The notes: generated by a model from the letters alone, not told the origin. Positions 49,916 to 58,910 are shown, numbered from the stretch's first letter. The stretch is 64,000 nucleotides of DNA from Anaerolineales bacterium (GCA_030680795.1 JAUXUL010000011.1:1-64000), one strand, 5' to 3'. Numbers and translations: made by a program.

Positions 49916-50917
49916 CTAGATGTAATCGAGAAGCTCGTTTACGTTTTTCAGTATCGTAGTTTTATATTTTTTATCCACCTTACTTCTTTGAATTAAATCG
50001 TGCCAAAAATTTTCTGTAACAACAATATCACAATATGGCACTGCTATTACCAGAGATCGGATATCGGCCCAGTCGTTTTCATCAATCATTCTGTCCCAAT
50101 GAACGTTTCGCATTGTAACTAGTTCTGTTTCCAAATCCAAAGTTGGAATACTCTCTATGAAGCTAATAGTTTCTTCCTCTCCCAACGAAATAACATCATC
50201 TATAGTTTTATCGTAAATGGCAAGGGCGTTATTAAAAAATTCCCTAGTTTCTTTACCTCTAACATAATCTGAAATAAAAATTCGTTTTTGAGGTAGCTGG
50301 GATTTGGAGAAATGCTTGACCTTGGAACGGACACTTTCATTCAATTTTGCAAAATTTGATATACCAAATTTATAGCCAGCCAATGCATCAGTTAATTGAC
50401 TTTCGCTGATGATATTGCCTGTTAGAAACATTTTTATCATTTTCGGTGTTGCTAGAATTTTTTTGAAATTGGCTAGGAATTCTTTTGACGAAGCCATTGG
50501 CTCGTTTTTTTCTCCAGCAATCTTATTTGCTATTGCCTGCAAATTGATGCCCCAAATAAGAGAAAGGTCTTGCTCAAATACTTTTGGTCGACTAGGTAAA
50601 GGACATCCAAAGATTCTCGCGCCCGCAATTTGGACTTCAATAGGAGTAACATTATCAAGCAAAGCTATTCCCCACCCTTGAGAAAGAATTGACATGGTTT
50701 CAGCTAATTTTTCTTTTCGATCTATATTCCGAATTTTTTGTGTCTCTAGAAAATGATAAGCTGATAGAGGAAGCCTAACCTTGTCATTTTCAACCAAATC
50801 TTGTAACTTCTTCAAAACTAATTTATATTTTTCCCCTTCTTGAGAGTTGTAGTTAGCTTGTGCTAAATAAATCCACTGATTTTGGTCGAGATATATGAAT
50901 GGGGGATCATTATTCAT
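49916..50917 (-). CDS. PIN-like domain protein coupled to a UvrD helicase
   Basis: The 333-residue protein is AT-rich compared with the helicase gene. The N-terminus FIYLDQNQWIYLA has an Asp where PIN-fold proteins place the first metal ligand, and the C-terminal WADIRSLVIAVPYCDIVVTE carries two more candidate acids (WAD and YCD) before a late strand. The middle is helical. I believe it is a large PIN-like nuclease of unknown target. Its ATG overlaps the helicase stop (ATGA), which makes 50917 the likely start. Confidence 0.6.
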   Translation of the reverse strand: MNNDPPFIYLDQNQWIYLAQANYNSQEGEKYKLVLKKLQDLVENDKVRLPLSAYHFLETQKIRNIDRKEKLAETMSILSQGWGIALLDNVTPIEVQIAGARIFGCPLPSRPKVFEQDLSLIWGINLQAIANKIAGEKNEPMASSKEFLANFKKILATPKMIKMFLTGNIISESQLTDALAGYKFGISNFAKLNESVRSKVKHFSKSQLPQKRIFISDYVRGKETREFFNNALAIYDKTIDDVISLGEEETISFIESIPTLDLETELVTMRNVHWDRMIDENDWADIRSLVIAVPYCDIVVTENFWHDLIQRSKVDKKYKTTILKNVNELLDYI

Positions 50918-53358
50918 TTCGTAAAGTTCTCCCACCACCCCATCAACTCAGACATCGCCAGACTCGGCGTCGCATCACCCTGACGACCTGAATTCCACGT
51001 CACGATCAAATCCTTCTTCGCGCGCGTGATGCCCACGTACAGCAAACGCAGACGTTCCTTCACATACCCCAGCCGCGACTGCATTGTCGCCGCGCCTTCC
51101 TCGTACCAGTCATATTCACTCGTCGACTCCAGCGCGGTCAACTGTGCCAGCGCCTCCGCTTCCAAATTCAATCCACTCCGCACGAACCACTTCTCCGAAA
51201 TAAAATGGTCATTCGGCATGTTCGACGGGAAGTCATAATTATTGACCGACATCATATACACGCGGTCCCATTCCATGCCCTTCGCCTTGTGCATTGTCGT
51301 CACCACCACCTTGCCGCGATGCCGTTCAGGGTCAAAGCCCGAATCGTCCGACGAGAAGCCGATGAAGCGCCGCTCGTTCTTCGCGATCACCGCCAGTTCC
51401 GACGTCAACTCAGGCAGGCGCCAATCCGCGTGGTCGTTCGCGGCCTGCCTCAGCACCAGCGCCAGTTTATGCGCCAGCGCCAGATCCGACGCTTCGCTGA
51501 ACACATCCTGCGCCAGCGTCAGCACCAACTGATCGATCGGAAGCGTGACCGCATTCAACCATCTCTGGACATTGACTCGAAACTCCATCAACTCCTGGAT
51601 AACGTGCTCCGCCTCAGACTCACCGACAGTTGCCAGCCAGTCATCGGCTTGACTCGGCGCGATGAATTTTTCCACATAAACGAGCCTCCGCAGAATAGCA
51701 GTCACCCCTTTCAATAATTCGGGGTCGCTCTCCCTAATCCCTAATTCACTAATCCCTAATCCCTGCTCCCGCCAATCCCGCCGAAAGACTTCATACGCCT
51801 TCGACAACTTCCGCGCCGATTGTGGGTCTGCCAGATACGACAATAAATAATTCAACGATCCCGCCGCCGCACGCGTATTCGCCGTGGACGAGATCAACTC
51901 GATGGCTTCCACGCCGCGCTTCCGCAGCGACTCAACCACTTCAACGCCGCGTTGATTGCGCGGGACAAGCACCGCGATGGTCGGCTTTTCTTCATGCGCT
52001 GAATTAGCAAATGAATCCAAATGACTCTTCACCGACTTCACCACCGCTTCCAATTCTTCTTCGGGCGTGAACTTCCTGCTGATGAACCGAATCCCCTCAG
52101 GGTTATCAGGCGGGTTGACAGGTTCATAGCCCGCAGGCACAGGCTCAATGTGGGGGAGCGACAATGCCGAGCGCACATTTGGGTCGGGATGTGATGTCAT
52201 CGTCCAATCAATCAAATGATTTGCCAGCGCGATGATGGATGGTTGTGACCGCCCCGACTCGGGCATGTCTGCATTGGGATTGGTACGAATAAACTCACGC
52301 AGCAGGTCAGGGTCAGCTGTTGTGAACGTTTCAAAGATGGCTTGATTCGGGTCACCGACACGAACCCATCCTGAGCGGAGCGACGAGCGCTCTCCGAGGA
52401 GCGTAGTCGAAGGACCTCCCTCTCCTCGCTGAGCGGAGCGACGAGTGCTCTCCGAGGAGCGCAGTCGAAGCGCATCGTCGCCAGCAACGCCCCCTTCGAC
52501 TTCGCTCGCGGAGCTTGTCCTGAGCTTGTCGAAGGACTCAGGGAGGAGGGAACCAGATAATAGTGACAATATCTTTTGCTGCGTCCTGCTTGAATCCTGC
52601 GCTTCATCTTCCAAAATAAATGGATAGCGAAAACGTAATCGCTCCAGATATTCTTCGTCGTTTTGAAGCAGAGTCAATGCGAGACGAATCAGATCGTCAA
52701 AGTCAACCGCGCCACGATAGGCGAGCGCGCGTTGATAGTCCGCATAAATACTCCAGCCGAGTTCAGCGAGAGGTAACGGGGCGAAAGATGAATCTAGTTT
52801 GAGTCGCAGGCTATCGGGAGTCAGGAGGCGATCTTTCGATGAGCGGATGAAAGCCAATGCCAGCGAGTCCACCAAATTGGGCAGCTGCTGACGTTTCACC
52901 CAATCCCGTTTGGAGGTATCCAGCGCGGGGTCGAGATAGTCATCCAGAAAATCGGGATGAGCCGCCAGCCACGCGTTAACCGACTCACGTCGGATGAAAT
53001 CCGCCTCGCGCTCGTCGATGATACTGAATTGATTTTCAAGCCCCACGCTCGCAGGCTTCTCGCGGACAATGTCATGCGCCAGCCCGTGCAATGTGCGCAC
53101 GCGATATTTATAAAGCACCTGAACAGGGTTCTCGAAAAATCCTTTGATTCGGTTTTCGAAATTATCTACCGCCGAATTGACCAGCGTCACGATCAGCACC
53201 TCCTGCCCATCTTGCAGTTGGTTCTCTTGAATGATCTGCGCCGCCAGCGCAGAGAGAATGTGCGTTTTGCCCGCGCCAGGCACAGCGGCAATACCCAACC
53301 GTCCGCCTGCGTAGCGGAGGATGTTTTGTTGGGAAGGTCTGGGTGAGAAATCAGTCAT
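50914..53358 (-). CDS. UvrD/Rep-type DNA helicase with in-frame repeat insertion
   Basis: The 814-residue superfamily 1A helicase has Walker A VPGAGKTHIL, motif II LEDEAQDSS, motif III WVRVGDPNQAIFETF, motif V TTMHKAKGMEWDRV and motif VI LLYVGITRAKKDL. It unwinds DNA 3' to 5'. Between motif II and III about 61 residues (SLLPESFDKLRTSSASEVEG onward) come from palindromic repeat DNA and are absent from the family. The reading frame stays open through it. A PIN-like gene is coupled downstream. No ribosome site is clear at ATG 53358. Confidence 0.9.
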   Translation of the reverse strand: MTDFSPRPSQQNILRYAGGRLGIAAVPGAGKTHILSALAAQIIQENQLQDGQEVLIVTLVNSAVDNFENRIKGFFENPVQVLYKYRVRTLHGLAHDIVREKPASVGLENQFSIIDEREADFIRRESVNAWLAAHPDFLDDYLDPALDTSKRDWVKRQQLPNLVDSLALAFIRSSKDRLLTPDSLRLKLDSSFAPLPLAELGWSIYADYQRALAYRGAVDFDDLIRLALTLLQNDEEYLERLRFRYPFILEDEAQDSSRTQQKILSLLSGSLLPESFDKLRTSSASEVEGGVAGDDALRLRSSESTRRSAQRGEGGPSTTLLGERSSLRSGWVRVGDPNQAIFETFTTADPDLLREFIRTNPNADMPESGRSQPSIIALANHLIDWTMTSHPDPNVRSALSLPHIEPVPAGYEPVNPPDNPEGIRFISRKFTPEEELEAVVKSVKSHLDSFANSAHEEKPTIAVLVPRNQRGVEVVESLRKRGVEAIELISSTANTRAAAGSLNYLLSYLADPQSARKLSKAYEVFRRDWREQGLGISELGIRESDPELLKGVTAILRRLVYVEKFIAPSQADDWLATVGESEAEHVIQELMEFRVNVQRWLNAVTLPIDQLVLTLAQDVFSEASDLALAHKLALVLRQAANDHADWRLPELTSELAVIAKNERRFIGFSSDDSGFDPERHRGKVVVTTMHKAKGMEWDRVYMMSVNNYDFPSNMPNDHFISEKWFVRSGLNLEAEALAQLTALESTSEYDWYEEGAATMQSRLGYVKERLRLLYVGITRAKKDLIVTWNSGRQGDATPSLAMSELMGWWENFTK
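52369..52551. repeat. Palindromic repeats inserted within the helicase gene
   Basis: Two copies of GAGCGGAGCGACGAG(C/T)GCTCTCCGAGGAGCG lie at about 52373 and 52433, followed by CCCCTTCGACTTCGCTCGCGG and GAGCTTGTCCTGAGCTTGTCG-type palindromes to 52542. Their total length (about 183) is a multiple of three, so the gene stays in frame. Confidence 0.75.
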
Positions 53359-53486
53359 CAGTTTTCAGTAATCAGTGGATAGTGTGAGATAAATGTTGCC
53401 AAAATACAACTGCCGAACGTTAAAACAACAGAGCGTCCCCCGCACGCCCTGCATATCCTGAAAATATTCTTTCCCCTGTTCATAAA

Positions 53487-53723
53487 TTAACTTTCCAATG
53501 CGAATTCTGCCACCGCCACACGGCGCGACTCAGTCATTGTTTTGCGGTGTAATTTTATCCGCTCGATTTCATGCAGAGTCTCGGCTGTCAGGTAACTTTC
53601 GCCGCAATGCGGACAACTAACCACTGGCACGTTTTCGATAACCAGCAAGTCCGCGCCTTTGCCAAAACTACGGCTGACGTGACGCACTTTTGCGCCTTGT
53701 TTTCCACAAATATCACAAATCAT
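53487..53723 (-). CDS. YgiT-type zinc-finger protein, second copy
   Basis: The 78-residue protein has MICDICGKQGAKVRH and SCPHCGESYLTAETL, two CxxC zinc pairs in the MqsA N-terminal style, followed by a short helix and no helix-turn-helix. It lies 11 bases after the DUF4258 gene. GAGGTGAAACC precedes the ATG. It is not closely alike in sequence to the copy at 48973, so the two pairs are probably independent arrivals. Confidence 0.85.
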   Translation of the reverse strand: MICDICGKQGAKVRHVSRSFGKGADLLVIENVPVVSCPHCGESYLTAETLHEIERIKLHRKTMTESRRVAVAEFALES

Positions 53724-53734
53724 GGTTTCACCTC

Positions 53735-54016
53735 TTATTCTCTAAAAACGGTAATCATCACAAGTTTACTAACAGGGCTGATCTTTCCAACAACGAAAAT
53801 ATTTTCTTCATCAAGAGTTTGACCTTTGAGCACGTATTTCCACTCTCCAGTCGCTGAATCTTTTTGCCGTTCTGTGATCTCTCCAGTCAACACGGCACTT
53901 TCCACGTCAAATATTGAAAGGTTGTCGTCATACATTTCATCCGCTGCGTGAATTGTCATTACATATTGTTTGGTTCGGATGCAGTCTCGCATTTGCTGGA
54001 GAATACGTTCGTACAT
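53735..54016 (-). CDS. DUF4258 family protein, second copy
   Basis: The 93-residue protein reads TIHAADEMYDDNLSIFDVES and VLKGQTLDEENIFVVGKISP, the DUF4258 pattern with the conserved His and acidic residues. With the YgiT-type gene it forms a likely toxin-antitoxin pair. It is the first gene of the pair, and its ATG at 54016 follows AGAGGCATAACA. Confidence 0.82.
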   Translation of the reverse strand: MYERILQQMRDCIRTKQYVMTIHAADEMYDDNLSIFDVESAVLTGEITERQKDSATGEWKYVLKGQTLDEENIFVVGKISPVSKLVMITVFRE

Positions 54017-54095
54017 TGTTATGCCTCTGAGAGATCAGATGGAGTAATTTTGAGCATGGGTTTCTCTTTGCTTATTTTAGCACGTTACATATTTT

Positions 54096-54280
54096 AGACC
54101 CTAAAGGTTTTCCGCGAGAACCCTCGTCACTTCTGGCGGGATGGTTTTGCTGGCAGGTTCGCAAGTCAGGTCAAGGAAGCCTTTAGGGTCTCGTAATTTT
54201 CTGACACTCGACACTTCGACACCTGACACCTATTTTTGTCACCTCTGGCAGGCTCGCGAGTTAGGTCAAGGAAACCTTTT
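54096..54280. repeat. Repeat cluster at the left edge of the ebo-like island
   Basis: AGACCCTAAAGG (54096-54107) pairs with CCTTTAGGGTCT (54180-54191). A 34-base unit TGGCAGGTTCGCAAGTCAGG at 54151 recurs with five or so changes at 54246. Between them is CTCGACACTTCGACACCTGA. No gene is seen in 54017-54298. Confidence 0.65.
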
Positions 54281-54298
54281 TAAAGCCCAATGCCCTTG

Positions 54299-55207
54299 TT
54301 ACCCAATAAATTTTGAAGCGATCAGGAAGATGGTTATCAACACAAGTTGTGCTACTGGATAATAACTGGCTTTGTCAAACAGATTGGCGGCTTGGCGCCC
54401 TTCTTTATATTTGTAAAGTTGAAAGCCTGGCTGGATGAGAAATACATATCCAATGATCAAACTCACCAAGATATAAGGTAAGCCAAGATTTGCAGGAGAA
54501 ATTAATGGTAAAAAACCACTTGCTATCACCGTAAGCGCCATGGCAGTTATAACGATAAGCCCTGCTTTTTCAACTCCAAAACTAATGGGAATTGTTTTCG
54601 CATTAACACGCTTGTCTTCGACAGTATCATTCCAATCTGCCGGTATATTTTGTCCTCCTATTTCCCACAAGAATAACCAGATAAACAGTAATAACAAAAA
54701 ATATGGCGAAGGATTGGGATCCACGACAAAAACTGCGGCAATGGGACCGCTCGTCTTAACAACCCCGCTCACAAGGGTTCTCAGGTAGGTGACCTTGAGC
54801 AGGAGGCAATAAATGATTTCCAAAACAGCAGCAGCAAGAAGGATAAAAACGATAACGGGATTAAGCAAATATGAGCCTGCGAGAGCCAGTATGAACCAGG
54901 TTCCCATCCAAAACAAGCCGCCTTTAAAACTTATTAAGTTTTGAGCCAGAGGATATCTTTGCTCGGAAGTCTCAACTGAATATCCCGGATTAATTCCGCT
55001 GCCGGCAAATTTTTCCTTGTCAACTTTTACGCCAACCAGATCATTGAGAGCATATACGGCGGTGTATCCCGCAAAAGCTGTAAATAAAGATAATAAAATT
55101 ACCGGCAACTGCGGAAAATTGCCCAGCCATAACAAAGCGCAAAAGGCGGGGACAGCCAGGTCCAATATGCCATGACTTGTTCTTGACAATGCAAAAAATC
55201 GTTTCAT
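54299..55207 (-). CDS. UbiA-type prenyltransferase (EboC-like)
   Basis: The 302-residue membrane protein has about nine helices and two Asp-rich motifs of the UbiA superfamily: YALNDLVGVKVDKEKF and PADWNDTVEDKRVNAKTIP. It joins a prenyl chain to an acceptor at the membrane. In the ebo pathway, EboC belongs to this family. Here it is the last gene of the five-gene operon, three bases after the UbiG-like gene. Acceptor and prenyl length cannot be read from sequence. Confidence 0.85.
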   Translation of the reverse strand: MKRFFALSRTSHGILDLAVPAFCALLWLGNFPQLPVILLSLFTAFAGYTAVYALNDLVGVKVDKEKFAGSGINPGYSVETSEQRYPLAQNLISFKGGLFWMGTWFILALAGSYLLNPVIVFILLAAAVLEIIYCLLLKVTYLRTLVSGVVKTSGPIAAVFVVDPNPSPYFLLLLFIWLFLWEIGGQNIPADWNDTVEDKRVNAKTIPISFGVEKAGLIVITAMALTVIASGFLPLISPANLGLPYILVSLIIGYVFLIQPGFQLYKYKEGRQAANLFDKASYYPVAQLVLITIFLIASKFIG

Positions 55208-55210
55208 AGT

Positions 55211-55933
55211 TTATGCCTTATCCGACAATGGTTTTCTAACGAAATGTGCCATGTAGTTTACGTCTTCCTTTTCCTCAACTGTAAATTTCCTGTTGAATGG
55301 GTTGTAGATTAAACTGGAAAGACGCAGGAAGTCCAGGTCGTTATCCTGTGCCCACTTTTTTAATTCGTTTGGGCGGATTAATTTTTTGTATGTGTGAGTG
55401 CCCTTTGGCAGGAGGCGCAGGATGTATTCACCGCCTATGATTGCAAATAAAAACGCCTTGGGGGTGCGGTTAATTGTTGAAAAAAAAGCGTGACCGCCCG
55501 GCTTCAACAACCGCGAGCAAGCCGCCATGGTTTTACCTGGTTCTGGAACATGCTCCAGCATTTCCATGCATGTTATAACGTCGAATTCACCCGTGTGTTT
55601 TTCGGCAATATCCTCAATGCTTTCAAAACGATAATCTATATTCAGTCCCTGCTCCCTGGCGTGCAGTTTTGCTGCTTCAATAGATGCTTCAGAGAGATCG
55701 ATCCCTGTTACTTGTGCATTGAACCTTGCAAGGGCTTCAGTTAAAATGCCGCCCCCGCAGCCCACATCCAGTATTTTGCAATCAGGCATATTCAGGTTTT
55801 CGGTAATAAATTTCGTGCGTAAAGGGTTGATCGTATGTAAAGTGCCCATGGATCCTTTAGGGTCCCACCAAATTTGGGCAACATTATCAAACTTCTTTAT
55901 TTCTTCATGATCAGTATTCGTAAATTGTGTCAT
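55211..55933 (-). CDS. UbiG-like O-methyltransferase
   Basis: The 240-residue class I SAM methyltransferase closely follows UbiG: EIKKFDNVAQIWWDPKGSMG, ILDVGCGGGILTEALA (SAM motif I), EMLEHVPEP and a late MAHFVRKPL. UbiG acts twice in ubiquinone synthesis. No other ubiquinone genes are seen and Chloroflexota usually make menaquinone, so it more likely methylates the product of this operon. Its start overlaps the cyclase gene by 23 bases. GGAAGGAAGTCA precedes the ATG. Confidence 0.9.
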   Translation of the reverse strand: MTQFTNTDHEEIKKFDNVAQIWWDPKGSMGTLHTINPLRTKFITENLNMPDCKILDVGCGGGILTEALARFNAQVTGIDLSEASIEAAKLHAREQGLNIDYRFESIEDIAEKHTGEFDVITCMEMLEHVPEPGKTMAACSRLLKPGGHAFFSTINRTPKAFLFAIIGGEYILRLLPKGTHTYKKLIRPNELKKWAQDNDLDFLRLSSLIYNPFNRKFTVEEKEDVNYMAHFVRKPLSDKA

Positions 55934-57056
55934 TGACTTCCTTCCAGCTTTCCAGAATTTTACAGGCAGATTGAATTTCCTCGAATTTTATGTCATTTAC
56001 AAATATGCAGTTTCCCAACCCATCAGGCAATGGGACTCTTTGCAATCCATTTCGATGGTATGTGCGTTCCTCCAGGGTTTTCCTTAACAGATCGGGGTTT
56101 ACAAGATCGTCATTTAGAACGATACCCAGTTTGGCGATTAGATCGAATATCCTGTTCAATTCCTGTTTGGATAATAAATTCCTTGCTCTGGCTAGAATCG
56201 CCGATATTACTATATCAATGAGGACAGCCTCGCCGTGAAGCAATTGTGAATCATCAAAGGTTTCAAGCCCGTAACTAAAGGTGTGACCGAAATCCACCTT
56301 GCGTGCCAGATCTTCTTCAAATAAATTAGGCTGCAGTTCTTCAAGCATTCCCTCCACGGAATGATCTAAAATAGACGCGCCGATATCATCCTGAAATTTC
56401 GAATCAACGCATTCGGCTCCATGAGATTCGAGCAATTCGAATAATGGAAAATCCTTGATGATGGCTAATTTTATGATTTCGCACACGCCATTTAAGATAT
56501 GGCGTTTCGGCAGGGTTTTCAGGAACGACCTGTCCAAAAAAACCTTTTTCGGGGGTTCGAACGAGCCCAGTCGATTCTTGTTGCTGTTGAAATTGATCCC
56601 GGTCTTAATTCCCACCGAGGCATCAATATATCCCATCAAGGTTGTCGGTATTTTAATATGCGGCACTCCGCGGCGATAACTGCTGGCGACAAAGCCAACC
56701 ACGTCAGTTAAAACGCCGCCGCCAATGGCGATGATTGGCTCATCCCTTCGATTAATGGGAAACGTATCCAATTCACGTAAAACCCAGAGGTAGTTATCTA
56801 TGGATTTGTTTTTTTCCCCCGCTGGGAAGGTTAGGATCTTTGCGTCAATATTGTGGTATTTAAAATAATCCCTTATCCCGGTTGAGTAATACTTTTCGAT
56901 ATTGCTATCCACAACAACAAACCTGCGGGTGTTTCCGCGTTTTCCCACAGATAATAAAGCATCATTCTGCGGATTGAAGAGGTCGTGGCTGTTCACTACC
57001 TCGTATTCAATGGTTCGCTGGTATGAGATGTGCCATTTATGCATTCCGTTCGTCAT
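55911..57056 (-). CDS. Sugar phosphate cyclase, dehydroquinate/EEVS-like (EboD-like)
   Basis: The 381-residue protein belongs to the 3-dehydroquinate synthase superfamily: FPAGEKNKSID, AIGGGVLTDVVGFVASSYRRG, IPTTLMGYIDASVGIKTGINF, and zinc ligands in CEIIKLAIIKD, FGHTFSYGLE and LLHGEAV. The segment after the Lys, NSNKNRLGSFEPP, resembles 2-epi-5-epi-valiolone synthases and EboD instead of AroB. It likely closes a sedoheptulose-type phosphate into a cyclitol. Its ATG overlaps the luxS stop. Confidence 0.85.
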   Translation of the reverse strand: MTNGMHKWHISYQRTIEYEVVNSHDLFNPQNDALLSVGKRGNTRRFVVVDSNIEKYYSTGIRDYFKYHNIDAKILTFPAGEKNKSIDNYLWVLRELDTFPINRRDEPIIAIGGGVLTDVVGFVASSYRRGVPHIKIPTTLMGYIDASVGIKTGINFNSNKNRLGSFEPPKKVFLDRSFLKTLPKRHILNGVCEIIKLAIIKDFPLFELLESHGAECVDSKFQDDIGASILDHSVEGMLEELQPNLFEEDLARKVDFGHTFSYGLETFDDSQLLHGEAVLIDIVISAILARARNLLSKQELNRIFDLIAKLGIVLNDDLVNPDLLRKTLEERTYHRNGLQRVPLPDGLGNCIFVNDIKFEEIQSACKILESWKEVNDTIYEY

Positions 57057-57532
57057 AATACCTGCCGCCAGCTGGATTTGGAATCTAACAGCCTCCTGGC
57101 AACATCTTTTGCTTGATCTAAATTGTGATTCTCAAAATGGCCGCACTCCCTTATGTTGGCGTAGGGCACTTCCTTCGCAATTAAAATATCGTTTAATACA
57201 GCCTCATATACGCCGCAAATTTTTTGCGCGTCGCCTTCATTTAACAATACAAGATAAAACCCGGTCTGACACCCCATTGGAGCGACGCAGATAAAATTCT
57301 CGGGCATGTATTTTCTAAAACCCGCCAGCAGAAAATGCTCAAATGAATGCAATTCAGTCGTCGACAGGTAACTTATATTTGGCTGGTTGATACGCAGGTC
57401 AACGAAATAAACCGCATCACCATTTTCACCCTTTGTGATGGATCGCAGCTTTACATGAGGTGCTTTTAGTTTTCTGTGATCAATCTCCCCGACAGTGTGG
57501 ACTTCCCAGCCCAGTTGTTCAAGACTTAACAT
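57053..57532 (-). CDS. luxS: S-ribosylhomocysteine lyase LuxS
   Basis: LuxS cleaves S-ribosylhomocysteine to homocysteine and DPD, the AI-2 precursor. The 159-residue protein has all key residues: zinc ligands His62 and His66 in ELHSFEHFL with Glu65 between, the catalytic Cys88 in PMGCQTGFY, and the third zinc ligand Cys130 in RECGHFENHN. AGGAGTTGATT supports ATG 57532. It is the second gene of the operon and overlaps the cyclase gene by four bases. The partner Pfs nucleosidase is not in the window. Confidence 0.93.
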   Translation of the reverse strand: MLSLEQLGWEVHTVGEIDHRKLKAPHVKLRSITKGENGDAVYFVDLRINQPNISYLSTTELHSFEHFLLAGFRKYMPENFICVAPMGCQTGFYLVLLNEGDAQKICGVYEAVLNDILIAKEVPYANIRECGHFENHNLDQAKDVARRLLDSKSSWRQVL

Positions 57533-57594
57533 AATCAACTCCTAAACTTAATTCAATATAATCAACCGCTTTAACTTAATGGGATACGCGAGTC

Positions 57595-58845
57595 TTAATT
57601 CGCTTCAACATATTGGGACAGATGTTTAAAACTATCCGCCAGGGCTTTTTCCCATGAAGCGACATGGTGATACAACTCAACGGATGCATATCCCGAAAAG
57701 CCGTTTTCGTTTAAAGCTTTGAAACTTGCCTCAAAATCAAGGCTCCCTTCCCCTGGAATTTCGTGATAATGTACGATACCTGTAAGAGTATTAGCCACCA
57801 TCTTATCCATTAATATTTTGCCGTCTGAATTTTTGGTTCCTCTTAAATAACCAATTATCGGTTTTGCTCTTTCTAAAACATCAAAGCTTAACCCTGGAAC
57901 TGAAATTAAATAAGTGAAAATTTCATTGTCGAATTTGGTTGAGCCGGCGAATAAGCTATTGTAATCAACGTAAACCACCGTCTCTTTAATGTTTGCCCTG
58001 TCCGCTACTTGTTCGATCCTTTTCTTTTGTTCCTTGGCGGGTTGATCGTCATAAAAATAAATTGGGTTTTTCCTGTCAAGCAATAGAAAATCGGCGGTTT
58101 CAGGGAAATAGATCAAATACGCCGCAAAGTCCAAATCGATCTCCATGTTTTCCGACATCTTGATAATTTTTAAGTTATAGCCCTCCTGGGCGTCGGAAAC
58201 GTGCAAATATCGCGCGTGGGGAGCGGCTTTTGCCAGAGCGGAAATGTAGTCTTTTTCAGAGCAATAGTTGTGACACAAATCCAAATGCAATTTAAAGTTG
58301 GGTGAATTGACTTCGTTGACCAGATCAATGCCCTGATCCAGGGTCTCAATAAACATTCCCGGTTCCGGCTCGATCAATAGGGTAATATCCTCTCCGTCCC
58401 TGATTTCCCGCAGGCACTGGTGGATGCTGTCTATCAGCAATTCTTTTGGATTTACCGAAGGATTGATAACATGCTCGTCTCTTATAAAACCACTGCCAAA
58501 TGTAACGAGCGGAACGCCCAGTTTTCTGGCGACTTCAATTCCCCTCTTAACCAGATTGATACGGCGCTTTCTGCCAGCCAAATCAATACACATCAAGGAA
58601 GGCTCATGTGGTCTGGAAGGCATGAAAAAATGCGAGGCGGTCGCAACGCAGGCAGGTTTTACTCTTGTTGTTTCAAATCGTTTTTTTATCTTTGCAATGT
58701 ATTCGTCGGTTATTTCAAATGGATTAAACTGGTCGCGATGAAAGGAGAGTTCAATTCCCGGATACCCTGCTTTATCGACAACATCAATTGCATCAAGAAA
58801 TTCTAAATTTGTTAACCCGAAAGTGCTATAACTTAACTTTATCAC
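57595..58845 (-). CDS. TIM-barrel sugar isomerase/epimerase (EboE-like)
   Basis: The 416-residue protein has a xylose isomerase-like barrel: MIKLSYSTFGLTN, GYPGIELSFH, the metal-type residues in LLIEPEPGMF, LHLDLCHNYC and RYLHVSDA, and a late GYASVELYHH. Its middle (about 220-340) is longer than in simple epimerases. EboE of the ebo cluster is a protein of this kind. It is the first gene of the operon with a good promoter upstream. Substrate is not known. Confidence 0.82.
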   Translation of the reverse strand: MIKLSYSTFGLTNLEFLDAIDVVDKAGYPGIELSFHRDQFNPFEITDEYIAKIKKRFETTRVKPACVATASHFFMPSRPHEPSLMCIDLAGRKRRINLVKRGIEVARKLGVPLVTFGSGFIRDEHVINPSVNPKELLIDSIHQCLREIRDGEDITLLIEPEPGMFIETLDQGIDLVNEVNSPNFKLHLDLCHNYCSEKDYISALAKAAPHARYLHVSDAQEGYNLKIIKMSENMEIDLDFAAYLIYFPETADFLLLDRKNPIYFYDDQPAKEQKKRIEQVADRANIKETVVYVDYNSLFAGSTKFDNEIFTYLISVPGLSFDVLERAKPIIGYLRGTKNSDGKILMDKMVANTLTGIVHYHEIPGEGSLDFEASFKALNENGFSGYASVELYHHVASWEKALADSFKHLSQYVEAN

Positions 58846-58881
58846 TGGCTCTGCTCCAAAATTATATATATACAGCCATCT

Positions 58882-58910
58882 ATTCTAGCCACTTGATAGA
58901 TTTGGGTCAA
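58882..58910 (-). promoter_or_regulatory. Sigma-70-type promoter of the ebo-like operon
   Basis: The minus strand has TTGACC (58910-58905), 17 bases, and TAGAAT (58887-58882). It lies 37 bases before the start codon of the TIM-barrel gene. Confidence 0.75.

Noticed and set aside
49528-49996. ORFs at 49.5-50.0 kb
   Set aside because: They are translations of palindromic repeat units, and they recur in several frames.
52212-52607. 131-codon minus ORF inside the helicase gene
   Set aside because: It is an alternative frame over the inserted repeats.
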